The position numbers were made by a program, and so were the translations under genes. Below, in pieces: positions 1-5,209 of a stretch of DNA of 5,209 nucleotides (positions are counted from its first letter, which is position 1; each line of letters opens with the position of its first letter). The notes under the pieces were generated by a model. That model was given only the letters and a program-made list of their open reading frames with translations. It searched no databases and had not been told where the DNA came from. Where the stretch lies: contig DATKDQ010000363.1 of NCBI GenBank assembly GCA_035544635.1, forward strand, positions 1-5,209, read 5' to 3'. This DNA is from DATAFT01 sp035544635. GTDB lineage: Bacteria; Acidobacteriota; Thermoanaerobaculia; Multivoradales; Multivoraceae.

Positions 1-66
1 GACGCGCGGCGCTGGCTCGAGCTGGTGGGCCAGCTGCGCGATCTGGTCCTGGTGCGGGTGCCGTGA
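1..66 (+). CDS. C-terminal tail of an unidentified gene upstream of treY (partial)
   Basis: Frame 1 is open from the window edge and encodes 21 residues ending LVLVRVP before TGA at 64-66. The TGA overlaps the GTG start of treY in the string GTGA, a 4-base overlap typical of translationally coupled genes in one operon. The visible tail is too short to identify. In trehalose operons the usual neighbours of treY are treZ, treX/glgX or malQ, but I do not recognise this tail as the C-terminus of any of them. That it is coding at all rests on the overlap and on the Leu/Val/Arg-rich, high-GC codon use. The rest of the gene lies to the left of the window. Confidence 0.6.
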   Translation, partial: DARRWLELVGQLRDLVLVRVP

Positions 67-2777
67 CCGAGAGGATCGAGCACGGCGGGAGCGCCCCGCC
101 CTGGCCGTCGCTGCCGGCGGCGACCTACCGGCTCCAGCTCCGGCCGGGATTCGGATTCGAGGCGGCGCGCGGGCTGCTCGACTACCTGCAGCGGCTCGGG
201 ATCGACTGGCTCTACCTCTCGCCGGTGTTCGCCGCGCGCCCGGGGAGCGAGCACGGGTACGACATCGTCGATCCGACGCGGATCCGGGCGGAGCTCGGCG
301 GCGAGGCGGAGTTCGAGCGCTTGCTCGCGGCGCTCCGGCGCCGGAGCATGGGACTCCTGCTCGACATCGTGCCGAATCACATGGCCGCCGCGGCGGCCAA
401 CCCGTGGTGGTGGGACGTCCTGAAGCACGGGCAGTCGTCGCCGTCGGCGCGCTTCTTCGACATCGACTGGGACGCGGGCGGAGGGAGGGTGATCCTGCCG
501 GTCCTGGGACGCACGCCGAACGAGGCGATCGCCCGCGGGGAGCTGCGCCTCGACCAGGGCTCGCCGCACGACGACGAGGAACCGGTCGTCCGCTACTGGG
601 GCCGCGCCTTCCCAATCGCGCCGGGATCCCCGGAGGGTCCGATCGAGGCGGTGCTGGCGGTCCAGAGCTACCGGCTGCTCGAGTGGCGAAGCGGGGGACG
701 CCGAATCAACTACCGCCGCTTCTTCGACATCGACGGCCTGGTCGGGCTGCGCGTCGAGGATGAGGTCGTGTTCGACACCACGCACCGATTGATCCGGCGC
801 CTCGTCCGCTCCGGCGCCGTCTCCGGCCTGCGCGTCGACCACATCGACGGCCTCCGCGACCCCGCCGCCTACCTCCATCGCCTCCGCCGGCAGGTGCAGG
901 TGCCAGCCGAATCCGCGGAAGAGCTGTCGGCGGCTCGTGGCGGGGAGAGCAACCAGCAGACAGAGAAGGACTTACGGTCAGCCGCCGGACGGCGCGAACC
1001 TCGTCCTCGGCAGCCGATCGTCCTGGTGGAAAAAATTCTTGCGCGAAACGAATCGCTGCCGGAATGGCCGGTCGAGGGCACGACGGGCTACGAGATGCTC
1101 GATGCGATCACACGATTGTTCATCGATCCGGAGGGCGCGGCCCGGCTCCGCTCCGACGCGGCGCGGCGCACCGGCGTCCCCGAGGACTTCGAGGCGACCC
1201 GGCGTCAGGCCAAGCGCGACGTGCTCGAGACGATCTTCCCTGCCGAGCTCGACCGGTTGACGGCGCGGCTCGCGGCGCTCGCTGGCGCGCGCGGCGGCGG
1301 CGCCCCACCCGAGGCGCTACGGCACGCGCTCGTCGAGACCACGGCCGCGCTGGACGTCTATCGCACTTACGGACCTCGTCCCGCCAACGCCGAGGAACGG
1401 AGCCGGCTGGATGCGGCGCTCCGCGCCGCCGGCGAGACGCCGCTCGTCGCCGCCGATCTGGGATCAGCAGCACAGGGCGCGACGGTCGAGCCCGAGGCCC
1501 TGGCCGCCCTCGCAGCGGCCCTGCTCGGTGACCTCGACGGCTTACCCCCGGACGCCCGTGCGGCCACCGTCGACTTCGTCGCCCGCTGGCAGCAGTTGAG
1601 CGGGGCGGCAATGGCCAAGGGTCACGAGGACACCGCGCTCTACCGTGATGTGGCGCTCCCTGCGCTCGCCGAGGTCGGCGGCGAGCCGGTCGTTCCGCAC
1701 CAGGCGGTCGCGGCCTTCCACCGGCTCTGCGCGGCGAGAGCCGCCCGGTTCCCGCTCGCCCTGAACGCGACCGCCACCCACGACACCAAGCTCGGCGAGG
1801 ACACCCGCAGCCGCCTCGCCGTCCTCACCGAGCTCGCCGAGCCCTGGATCGAGTCGATCGACCGCTGGGCATGCTGGCATGGGCCACTACGGCGGACCCT
1901 CGACCGCGGACCGGCCCCGAGCCCCGACGACGAGATCCTGATCTACCGGACGCTCCTCGCCATGTGGCCCGCGGCTGGAGAGCCTGGGCCCGGGCTCGTC
2001 AGCCGGTTGGTGAAGCACCTGCGCAAAGCCCTACGCGAGGCCAAGGTGCGGAGCAGCTGGCGACGCCCCGACGAGGCGTACGAGGCCGCGGTCGGGGCAT
2101 TCGCGGCCGAGCTCGCGATCGGTCCCGCAGGCGCTCGGTTCCGCGACGACAGCGCCTCGACCCGGTCCGCTATGGCGCGGCACGGGGCGATCAATAGCCT
2201 CTCGCAACTCGTCCTCAAGACGATGGCCCCCGGCGTCCCGGACTTCTACCAGGGAAGCGAGCTGTGGCAACTCACGCTGGTCGACCCCGACAACCGCCGG
2301 GTGCCCGACTTCGATCGGCGCCGCCGCCAGCTCGCCGAGCTGAGCGCGACGACCACAGTGCCGCGGCTGGCGGCGCTGCGCCACGGCTGGCGTCGCGGGA
2401 CGATCAAGCTGGCGCTCACGCGGCGCCTGTTGGCGCTGCGCCGAGCCGCGCCGGAGCTGTTCGCTGCAGGCGACCACGTGCCGATCGAGCCGGCGGGCCG
2501 GGGCGCCCGCCACCTCTGCGCATTCGCCCGGCGACTGGGTCCGGCGACGGCGCTGATCCTGGTTCCCCGCCTCACCGTGGCCTTGGCAGGTGACGATGGA
2601 TGGCCGCTCGGGGAGGCGGCATGGGGTGACACGACGGTACCCTGGTCGGGTCCGCGGGACGTCACCGAGTGGCTGACCGGCCGCGATCTCGAGGTCGCCC
2701 CCGGGTTCCTGCGCGTCGCACAAGTTCTTGACCTGCTTCCGGTTGCCGTCCTGGTGGCCGGCGCGGCCGAGATCTGA
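63..2777 (+). CDS. treY: Malto-oligosyltrehalose synthase TreY (GH13_26, EC 5.4.99.15)
   Basis: This cytoplasmic enzyme rearranges the reducing-end alpha-1,4 bond of maltodextrins into an alpha,alpha-1,1 bond, giving maltooligosyl-trehalose; TreZ then releases trehalose. The 904-residue product has the GH13 regions in order: an N-terminal TYRLQL start (21-26), HGYDIVDP (64-71), DIVPNHMA (101-108), GLRVDHIDG (255-263, predicted nucleophile D259), VEKIL (322-326, predicted acid/base E323), GTTGYE (339-344), QQLSG and MAKGHEDTALYR (510-528), ATHDTK (571-576, transition-state Asp D574), PGVPDFYQGSELW (723-735) and VDPDNRR (740-746). These are TreY signatures rather than those of general amylases. 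The catalytic roles are assigned by family analogy. GTG at 63 is chosen because it overlaps the upstream stop and lies just before the conserved N-terminus; no strong Shine-Dalgarno precedes it, which fits coupling. Odd point: D259 and E323 are 64 residues apart, against about 27 in the Sulfolobus enzyme as I recall it, because of a polar insertion at about residues 280-317. The frame is intact throughout. Confidence 0.96.
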   Translation: MTERIEHGGSAPPWPSLPAATYRLQLRPGFGFEAARGLLDYLQRLGIDWLYLSPVFAARPGSEHGYDIVDPTRIRAELGGEAEFERLLAALRRRSMGLLLDIVPNHMAAAAANPWWWDVLKHGQSSPSARFFDIDWDAGGGRVILPVLGRTPNEAIARGELRLDQGSPHDDEEPVVRYWGRAFPIAPGSPEGPIEAVLAVQSYRLLEWRSGGRRINYRRFFDIDGLVGLRVEDEVVFDTTHRLIRRLVRSGAVSGLRVDHIDGLRDPAAYLHRLRRQVQVPAESAEELSAARGGESNQQTEKDLRSAAGRREPRPRQPIVLVEKILARNESLPEWPVEGTTGYEMLDAITRLFIDPEGAARLRSDAARRTGVPEDFEATRRQAKRDVLETIFPAELDRLTARLAALAGARGGGAPPEALRHALVETTAALDVYRTYGPRPANAEERSRLDAALRAAGETPLVAADLGSAAQGATVEPEALAALAAALLGDLDGLPPDARAATVDFVARWQQLSGAAMAKGHEDTALYRDVALPALAEVGGEPVVPHQAVAAFHRLCAARAARFPLALNATATHDTKLGEDTRSRLAVLTELAEPWIESIDRWACWHGPLRRTLDRGPAPSPDDEILIYRTLLAMWPAAGEPGPGLVSRLVKHLRKALREAKVRSSWRRPDEAYEAAVGAFAAELAIGPAGARFRDDSASTRSAMARHGAINSLSQLVLKTMAPGVPDFYQGSELWQLTLVDPDNRRVPDFDRRRRQLAELSATTTVPRLAALRHGWRRGTIKLALTRRLLALRRAAPELFAAGDHVPIEPAGRGARHLCAFARRLGPATALILVPRLTVALAGDDGWPLGEAAWGDTTVPWSGPRDVTEWLTGRDLEVAPGFLRVAQVLDLLPVAVLVAGAAEI

Positions 2778-2819
2778 GCCCCACGTTCCAGGTTCTCTTC
2801 GCGATCGAGTGCCGGCCAC

Positions 2820-2834
2820 CCGAAGGCCCTTCGG
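2820..2834. terminator. Inverted repeat after treY, weak terminator candidate
   Basis: CCGAAGG and CCTTCGG form a perfect 7-bp inverted repeat around a single central C. As RNA it could fold as a 6-bp stem with a 3-base loop. It begins 43 bases after the treY stop, in the short gap between convergent genes, where a terminator is expected. No T-tract follows on either strand, so it is not a canonical intrinsic terminator. The odd-length, nearly closed palindrome could equally be a protein-binding site. Confidence 0.35.
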
Positions 2835-2849
2835 AGGCGTGGGAGGTCT

Positions 2850-2869
2850 GGGGCGGGAGGCCTCGCCCC
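2850..2869 (-). terminator. GC-rich hairpin just past the pqaA-like stop codon
   Basis: Bases 2850-2857 pair with 2862-2869 to give an 8-bp stem with one G-T (G-U) pair and a four-base loop. The hairpin begins 3 bases beyond the TAG of the minus-strand gene, the usual place for a 3' hairpin, and is also 72 bases past the treY stop on the other strand. There is no T-run after it, so it may act as a Rho-independent-like terminator, a transcript 3'-end stabiliser, or neither. Position and stem strength are the only support. Confidence 0.4.
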
Positions 2870-2872
2870 CCG

Positions 2873-4468
2873 CTACCGCTCGCCGAGCCAGGGCCCAGTG
2901 TGCTCCTCGAGCCGGAACGGCAGCAGCTGCGGCACCACGCTGACGTCGGTCGTGAGCTTCAGCGGCGCGGTGCCGGCAACGCCTGCCGTCGCGCCGGCCG
3001 CCGCAGCCCGGGCGTCCGCAGCCCCAGCTCCCGCGCCCGCGTCGCCGCCCCCCACCGCCTCGCCTGCATAGGTCAGCTCAACGAAGAACGCCGTGAAGCC
3101 GCTCGGCGGCGCCGCCACGCTCGCGCGCCACTCCAAAGGCGCGCTCTCCGGAAGCGGAGCGCTCTCCCACACCTCGCCGATCACGTCGAGCCGGAAATCG
3201 CGCGCTGCGGGGTTCGTCGCCTGCCACAGCCGGACGTCGCGCGGTCGGTCCTCGGCGGTGACGACGATCGTCTCGTCCTCGAGCGTGCGCCACGCGAAGC
3301 GCGGGCGCGGCGCGCGCGTGAGCACCGCGCGGTAGAACGCGAGGATGGTGTCCTGGGCGTCGCTCCCCGCGAGGTTGTGCTTCGCGTTCGGGACGTAGCG
3401 CAGGTGCTTCTCGCCCTCGAGGTCGCTGAAGTAGAAGCGGGAGTTGTCGGGCAGGAAGAACTGATCGCCGGCGGCGTTGACCAGGAGCTTCGGGATCGAG
3501 CGCAGCCGATCGCGCTGGCGGTAGAGATAGGGGTCCTCGATGGCGAGGATGCGCCCGAAGGCGTCGGTCCCGAGCAGGTGCGGATAGAGGCCGTGGCGCA
3601 CGTAGTCGCCCAGCGCCGGCGAGAAGAAGCCGTAGACCTCGTAGTGATGCCGCGTGATCGCCTCGGTGTTGAGGGCGTCGATCACCACCGGCACGATCGC
3701 CGCGACCCGCTCGTCCACCGCGCCGACCAGCCACGTGGTCCAGCCCCGCTTGGAGCCGCCGGCGACGACGAACCGATCGATCTCGATGCCGCCGCCGGCG
3801 GCGCTCCGCAGATGCTCCTGGATGGCGTCCATCGCGCGCACGCCCGACTTCACCATCGGCAGCCGCACCAGCCACTCCTCGTCGCCGGTGACGATGTATT
3901 TCACCCGCCCGTAGGCGATCAGATCGTCCTCATGCCGCGGCTCGAGCTTCGAGTCGGCGAAAAAGAGCGGCTGGTTGGGCACCATGCCGAGGTCGGCGAC
4001 CACGCTGCCGGTCTCGAGCGCGAGGCGCAGTGAGCGCTCGGCGACGCGCCCGGGCGCCGGATTGTCGTTGTCGCCGCCGCCGATCCAAAGCAGCGCGGTG
4101 CGATGTCGCACCGCCGCGGGAACGACGATCGTCACCCAGTGCCGCCACTCGGTGCGGTCGACCTCCCACGGGTCGCGCCAGCTCTGCGACACCAGATCGA
4201 GCACGTGGGCCCTGAACCCTTCGCCTTCGATGGTCGAGGCGAGCTCGAAGCGGTACGCGGGGTCGGCCTTCGCGACGTAACGGTCGAGCGCGGTCTCGGC
4301 GGCCGCGCCCGATTCGCCGGCACCGAACGCGGCGCCTGCCCCGGCGAGCGAGAGTGCGCAAACGAGAGCGGCAGCTCGGGCGCGCCCGTGCGCTGACGGG
4401 AGAGAAAGGGGCGCTGCTGCGAACGGACCTCTCGGCGAGCGGCCCGCGGCGCGAGTGCGGTGGTCCAT
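2873..4468 (-). CDS. Secreted PhoPQ-activated pathogenicity-related (PqaA-like) protein, PF10142
   Basis: The 531-residue product belongs to the PhoPQ-activated pathogenicity-related family, which has an alpha/beta-hydrolase fold and includes Salmonella PqaA and Dictyostelium AprA; its substrate is unknown. Residues 1 to about 50 are a signal peptide with a long basic n-region, a hydrophobic core at about 32-48 and a likely cleavage after AFGA. The mature part starts with LDRYVAK (61-67) and carries family motifs EGEGF (81-85), WIGGGDND (128-135), ALETGSVVADL (150-160), MVPNQPLFFAD (162-172), AGGSKRGWTTW (236-246), AAGDQFFLPDNS (332-343), YVPNAKHNL (358-366), WQATNPAARDFRL (415-427) and FFVELTY (461-467). 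The probable triad is S239, D335 and H364, from motif position. ATG at 4468 is chosen because AGGAGG lies 6 bases upstream and the signal peptide follows; the frame stays open upstream to 5179, but that stretch overlaps the acylase gene and has antisense-like composition. Odd point: about 33 residues, 25 of them Ala or Gly, interrupt the C-terminal domain at about 468-500. The name is secure, the function is not. Confidence 0.93.
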   Translation of the reverse strand: MDHRTRAAGRSPRGPFAAAPLSLPSAHGRARAAALVCALSLAGAGAAFGAGESGAAAETALDRYVAKADPAYRFELASTIEGEGFRAHVLDLVSQSWRDPWEVDRTEWRHWVTIVVPAAVRHRTALLWIGGGDNDNPAPGRVAERSLRLALETGSVVADLGMVPNQPLFFADSKLEPRHEDDLIAYGRVKYIVTGDEEWLVRLPMVKSGVRAMDAIQEHLRSAAGGGIEIDRFVVAGGSKRGWTTWLVGAVDERVAAIVPVVIDALNTEAITRHHYEVYGFFSPALGDYVRHGLYPHLLGTDAFGRILAIEDPYLYRQRDRLRSIPKLLVNAAGDQFFLPDNSRFYFSDLEGEKHLRYVPNAKHNLAGSDAQDTILAFYRAVLTRAPRPRFAWRTLEDETIVVTAEDRPRDVRLWQATNPAARDFRLDVIGEVWESAPLPESAPLEWRASVAAPPSGFTAFFVELTYAGEAVGGGDAGAGAGAADARAAAAGATAGVAGTAPLKLTTDVSVVPQLLPFRLEEHTGPWLGER

Positions 4469-4474
4469 CGATAA

Positions 4475-4480
4475 CCTCCT
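4475..4480 (-). promoter_or_regulatory. Shine-Dalgarno AGGAGG that fixes the pqaA-like start
   Basis: The minus strand reads AGGAGG, then six bases (TTATCG), then the ATG at 4468. This is close to an ideal ribosome binding site. It decides the start within a frame that remains open for another 237 codons upstream. Confidence 0.85.
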
Positions 4481-4497
4481 GGGCGATGTTCGCACCG

Positions 4498-4503
4498 AGG
4501 ATA
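4498..4503 (-). promoter_or_regulatory. Possible -10 element for the pqaA-like gene
   Basis: The minus strand reads TATCCT at 4503 down to 4498, a plausible sigma-70-type -10 for a high-GC genome. It would start transcription near 4491 and give a leader of about 23 bases that includes the AGGAGG site. No recognisable -35 hexamer lies 16-19 bases upstream. The 22-base dyad at 4509-4530 fills that position, so an activator-dependent or repressed promoter is conceivable. This is a single hexamer match and therefore weak. Confidence 0.3.
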
Positions 4504-4508
4504 CTCGA

Positions 4509-4530
4509 CGGAGGCTGGTTGCCGCCTCCG
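4509..4530. promoter_or_regulatory. 7-bp inverted repeat upstream of the pqaA-like gene, possible operator
   Basis: CGGAGGC at 4509-4515 and GCCTCCG at 4524-4530 are perfect inverted copies separated by 8 bases. The centre lies about 51 bases upstream of the pqaA-like ATG, just upstream of the candidate -10, over the expected spacer and -35 region. That is where a regulator would bind. In DNA this GC-rich, a chance 7-bp dyad is not rare, so the assignment rests on position. Confidence 0.3.
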
Positions 4531-4583
4531 GCGGCACGGAAGGCGCGGCGCGCCGGCATCGACGTCGCGCATCCACCACCGCC

Positions 4584-4751
4584 TCATCCAGTCCCGGAGC
4601 GCTGCAGGCCGCGGCCGCCATCGCGGAGCTCGCTCGCTCCGGCGCGGACGAGCTCGTCGGCCTCGAGCCGGAGCTTCTGGATCCGATACTGGATCTGATG
4701 ACGGGTGAGTCCCCCGGCCGCTTGACAATCGCTGCGGCGCGGGGGCGCCAC
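4584..4751 (-). pseudogene. Possible remnant of a Fis-type HTH (NtrC-family C-terminal) coding region
   Basis: A minus-strand frame different from that of the pqaA-like gene reads QAAGGLTRHQIQYRIQKLRL, starting near 4724 and ending near 4665. It is followed by EADELVRAGASEL and a TGA at 4584-4586. This resembles the recognition part of Fis-type helix-turn-helix domains that end sigma-54-dependent activators, whose usual pattern is QAARLLGLTR followed by YRxxKLGL; two residues of the usual core appear to be missing. A GTG at 4749-4751 could start a 55-residue product, but there is no good Shine-Dalgarno and its 5' end would lie next to the acylase start. No AAA+ domain is visible upstream in any frame, since that DNA is the acylase gene. 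It is best read as a relic or a chance resemblance. Assigned by eye; a profile search would settle it. Confidence 0.3.
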
Positions 4752-4759
4752 GGTTCGGC

Positions 4760-4765
4760 TATCCT
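4760..4765 (+). promoter_or_regulatory. Possible -10 element for the acylase gene (leaderless?)
   Basis: TATCCT ends 6 bases before the ATG at 4772. If it is a -10, transcription would start at or next to the A of the start codon, giving a leaderless mRNA, which agrees with the lack of a clear Shine-Dalgarno before this ATG. The same nine bases, TATCCTCGG, occur facing the other way at 4503-4495 in front of the pqaA-like gene. The consensus-looking TTGACA at 4722-4727 lies 32 bases upstream, too far to pair with it. Weak evidence. Confidence 0.25.
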
Positions 4766-4771
4766 CGGCGG

Positions 4772-5209
4772 ATGCAACCCCATCGGCACGGCTCGTCGTT
4801 CGCGCTCGCGCTCCTGCTGCTCGCCGGCGCTGCCGCGCCTGTCGCTGCGATCGACGCCGCCGAGTTGGCGAGCCAGGTGGTGATCCACCGCGACGAGTGG
4901 GGCGTCCCGCACGTCTACGGCAGAACCGACGCCGCGGTCGCGTTCGGCTCCGCCTGGGCGCAGTGCGAGGACCACGTCTGGCAGCTCGAGGACACCTACG
5001 TCCAGGCCCTGGGCCGCTACGCCGAGCTGGTGGGCGAGGACGGGCTGCGCGGCGATCTGGAGGTCGCGGCCTTCGAGCTGGTCGAGAGCTCGCGGCGCGA
5101 CTTCACCCAGCTCCCGCCGGAGATCCAGCGCATCGCCGAGGCGTTCGCCGCCGGGTACAACTTCTATCTCGCGCAGCATCCCGATGAACCGCCGCGCCTC
5201 CTCGAGCGC
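4772..5209 (+). CDS. Penicillin acylase family (S45 Ntn-hydrolase) protein, N-terminal part
   Basis: The frame opens at ATG 4772 and runs off the window after 146 codons with no stop. Residues 1 to about 26 are a signal peptide: a short n-region with His and Arg, a Leu/Ala-rich core (about 10-21) and cleavage near PVAA. The mature part begins with VVIHRDEWGVPHVYG (36-50), the hallmark start of the penicillin-acylase alpha chain, followed by AFGSAWAQCEDHVWQLED (57-74), ALGRYAEL (79-86) and YNFYLAQHP (129-137). Family members are exported precursors that cut themselves into alpha and beta chains; the new N-terminal Ser of the beta chain attacks amide bonds of penicillins, acyl-homoserine lactones or lipopeptides. 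That Ser lies beyond the window, so substrate and activity cannot be judged. The Trp/Gln/Glu-rich alpha-chain start looks more like the lactone/lipopeptide acylase branch than E. coli penicillin G acylase, which is a guess. It is divergent from the pqaA-like gene. No clear ribosome binding site precedes the ATG. Confidence 0.9.
   Translation, partial: MQPHRHGSSFALALLLLAGAAAPVAAIDAAELASQVVIHRDEWGVPHVYGRTDAAVAFGSAWAQCEDHVWQLEDTYVQALGRYAELVGEDGLRGDLEVAAFELVESSRRDFTQLPPEIQRIAEAFAAGYNFYLAQHPDEPPRLLER

Larger units (their letters stand above)
4469..4771. other. Divergent intergenic region between the pqaA-like and acylase genes
   Basis: These 303 bases separate two start codons that point away from each other. 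Apart from the sites listed separately, the stretch contains a 6-bp inverted repeat (CGGAGC at 4624-4629 with GCTCCG at 4636-4641) and a 10-base near-direct repeat (TGGATCCGAT at 4678-4687, TGGATCTGAT at 4690-4699, 12-base period). One minus-strand frame through 4584-4730 resembles a helix-turn-helix. A plus-strand frame through about 4609-4710 also reads as plausible protein (ending near ELLDPILDLMTGE), but its only ATG gives an Arg/Ser-rich start and it runs out of frame into the acylase gene. No tRNA or recognisable riboswitch is visible. Confidence 0.6.

Noticed and set aside
1029..1040. A6 run in treY considered as a programmed frameshift or assembly frameshift
   Set aside because: The reading frame is continuous and conserved motifs lie on both sides in the same frame; the heptamer does not fit X XXY YYZ phasing.
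2031..2819. 262-codon minus-strand open frame over the 3' part of treY
   Set aside because: It lies entirely antisense to conserved TreY motifs; composition (Arg, Gly, Pro, Gln) is that of a shadow frame.
2900..4033. 377-codon plus-strand open frame antisense to the pqaA-like gene
   Set aside because: Long antisense frames are expected in DNA with this GC3 bias. The translation is Arg/His-rich with no domain, and the opposite strand holds a full family match.
4722..4727. TTGACA resembling a perfect -35 box before the acylase gene
   Set aside because: At a 17-base spacing the -10 position reads CGCCAC, and the TATCCT candidate is 32 bases away. No workable promoter pair was found.
4132..4728. 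198-codon minus-strand open frame starting MSSGRG across the divergent region
   Set aside because: Basic, low-information composition, no domain, and it overlaps the N-terminal coding part of the pqaA-like gene in another frame.
4455..4883. Plus-strand 142-codon open frame with plausible-looking segment ELLDPILDLMTGE
   Set aside because: Its start overlaps the pqaA-like start region, most of it is Arg/Ser-rich, and its 3' end overlaps the acylase gene in a different frame.
4469..5179. Upstream extension of the pqaA-like frame on the minus strand (open to 5179)
   Set aside because: It is antisense to the clear penicillin-acylase coding region, has Arg/Ser-rich shadow composition, lacks a ribosome site, and would place the obvious signal peptide in the middle of the protein.

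Overview
This is a very GC-rich bacterial window (by eye around 70% G+C, with strong third-position G/C bias in every real gene). It holds two well-recognised complete genes, the start of a third, and a 21-codon tail of a fourth. The sequence does not fix the organism. High GC, a secreted PqaA-type protein, a secreted Ntn-hydrolase and a trehalose pathway gene would suit Myxococcota, Acidobacteriota or related uncultured soil lineages, but this is inference only.

Layout. Bases 1-66 are the end of an unidentified plus-strand gene whose TGA overlaps the GTG start of treY (63-2777). TreY is malto-oligosyltrehalose synthase, the first enzyme of the TreY-TreZ route from glycogen or maltodextrin to trehalose. 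A 95-base gap with two hairpins separates treY from a convergent minus-strand gene (2873-4468) for a secreted PhoPQ-activated pathogenicity-related (PqaA, PF10142) alpha/beta-hydrolase-fold protein. A 303-base divergent intergenic region (4469-4771) follows. The window ends inside a plus-strand gene (4772 to beyond 5209) for the N-terminal part of a secreted penicillin-acylase-family protein.

Relations between the genes. The treY unit is cytoplasmic carbon and osmoprotectant metabolism, and the 4-bp overlap implies co-transcription with the gene before it. The pqaA-like and acylase genes both carry signal peptides, so they act outside the cytoplasm. They are divergent from one another, and nothing links them to trehalose metabolism. 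The divergent region holds a near-ideal Shine-Dalgarno for pqaA, a TATCCTCGG motif facing each gene, a 7-bp dyad just upstream of the pqaA copy, and a minus-strand reading frame resembling the recognition part of a Fis-type helix-turn-helix, perhaps the relic of a regulator gene.

I see no mobile element, CRISPR array, tRNA or rRNA. I also see no convincing undescribed multi-gene system. The most unusual points are two protein insertions: about 37 residues between the catalytic regions of TreY, and an Ala/Gly-rich segment of about 33 residues inside the PqaA C-terminal domain. The possible HTH relic is the third.
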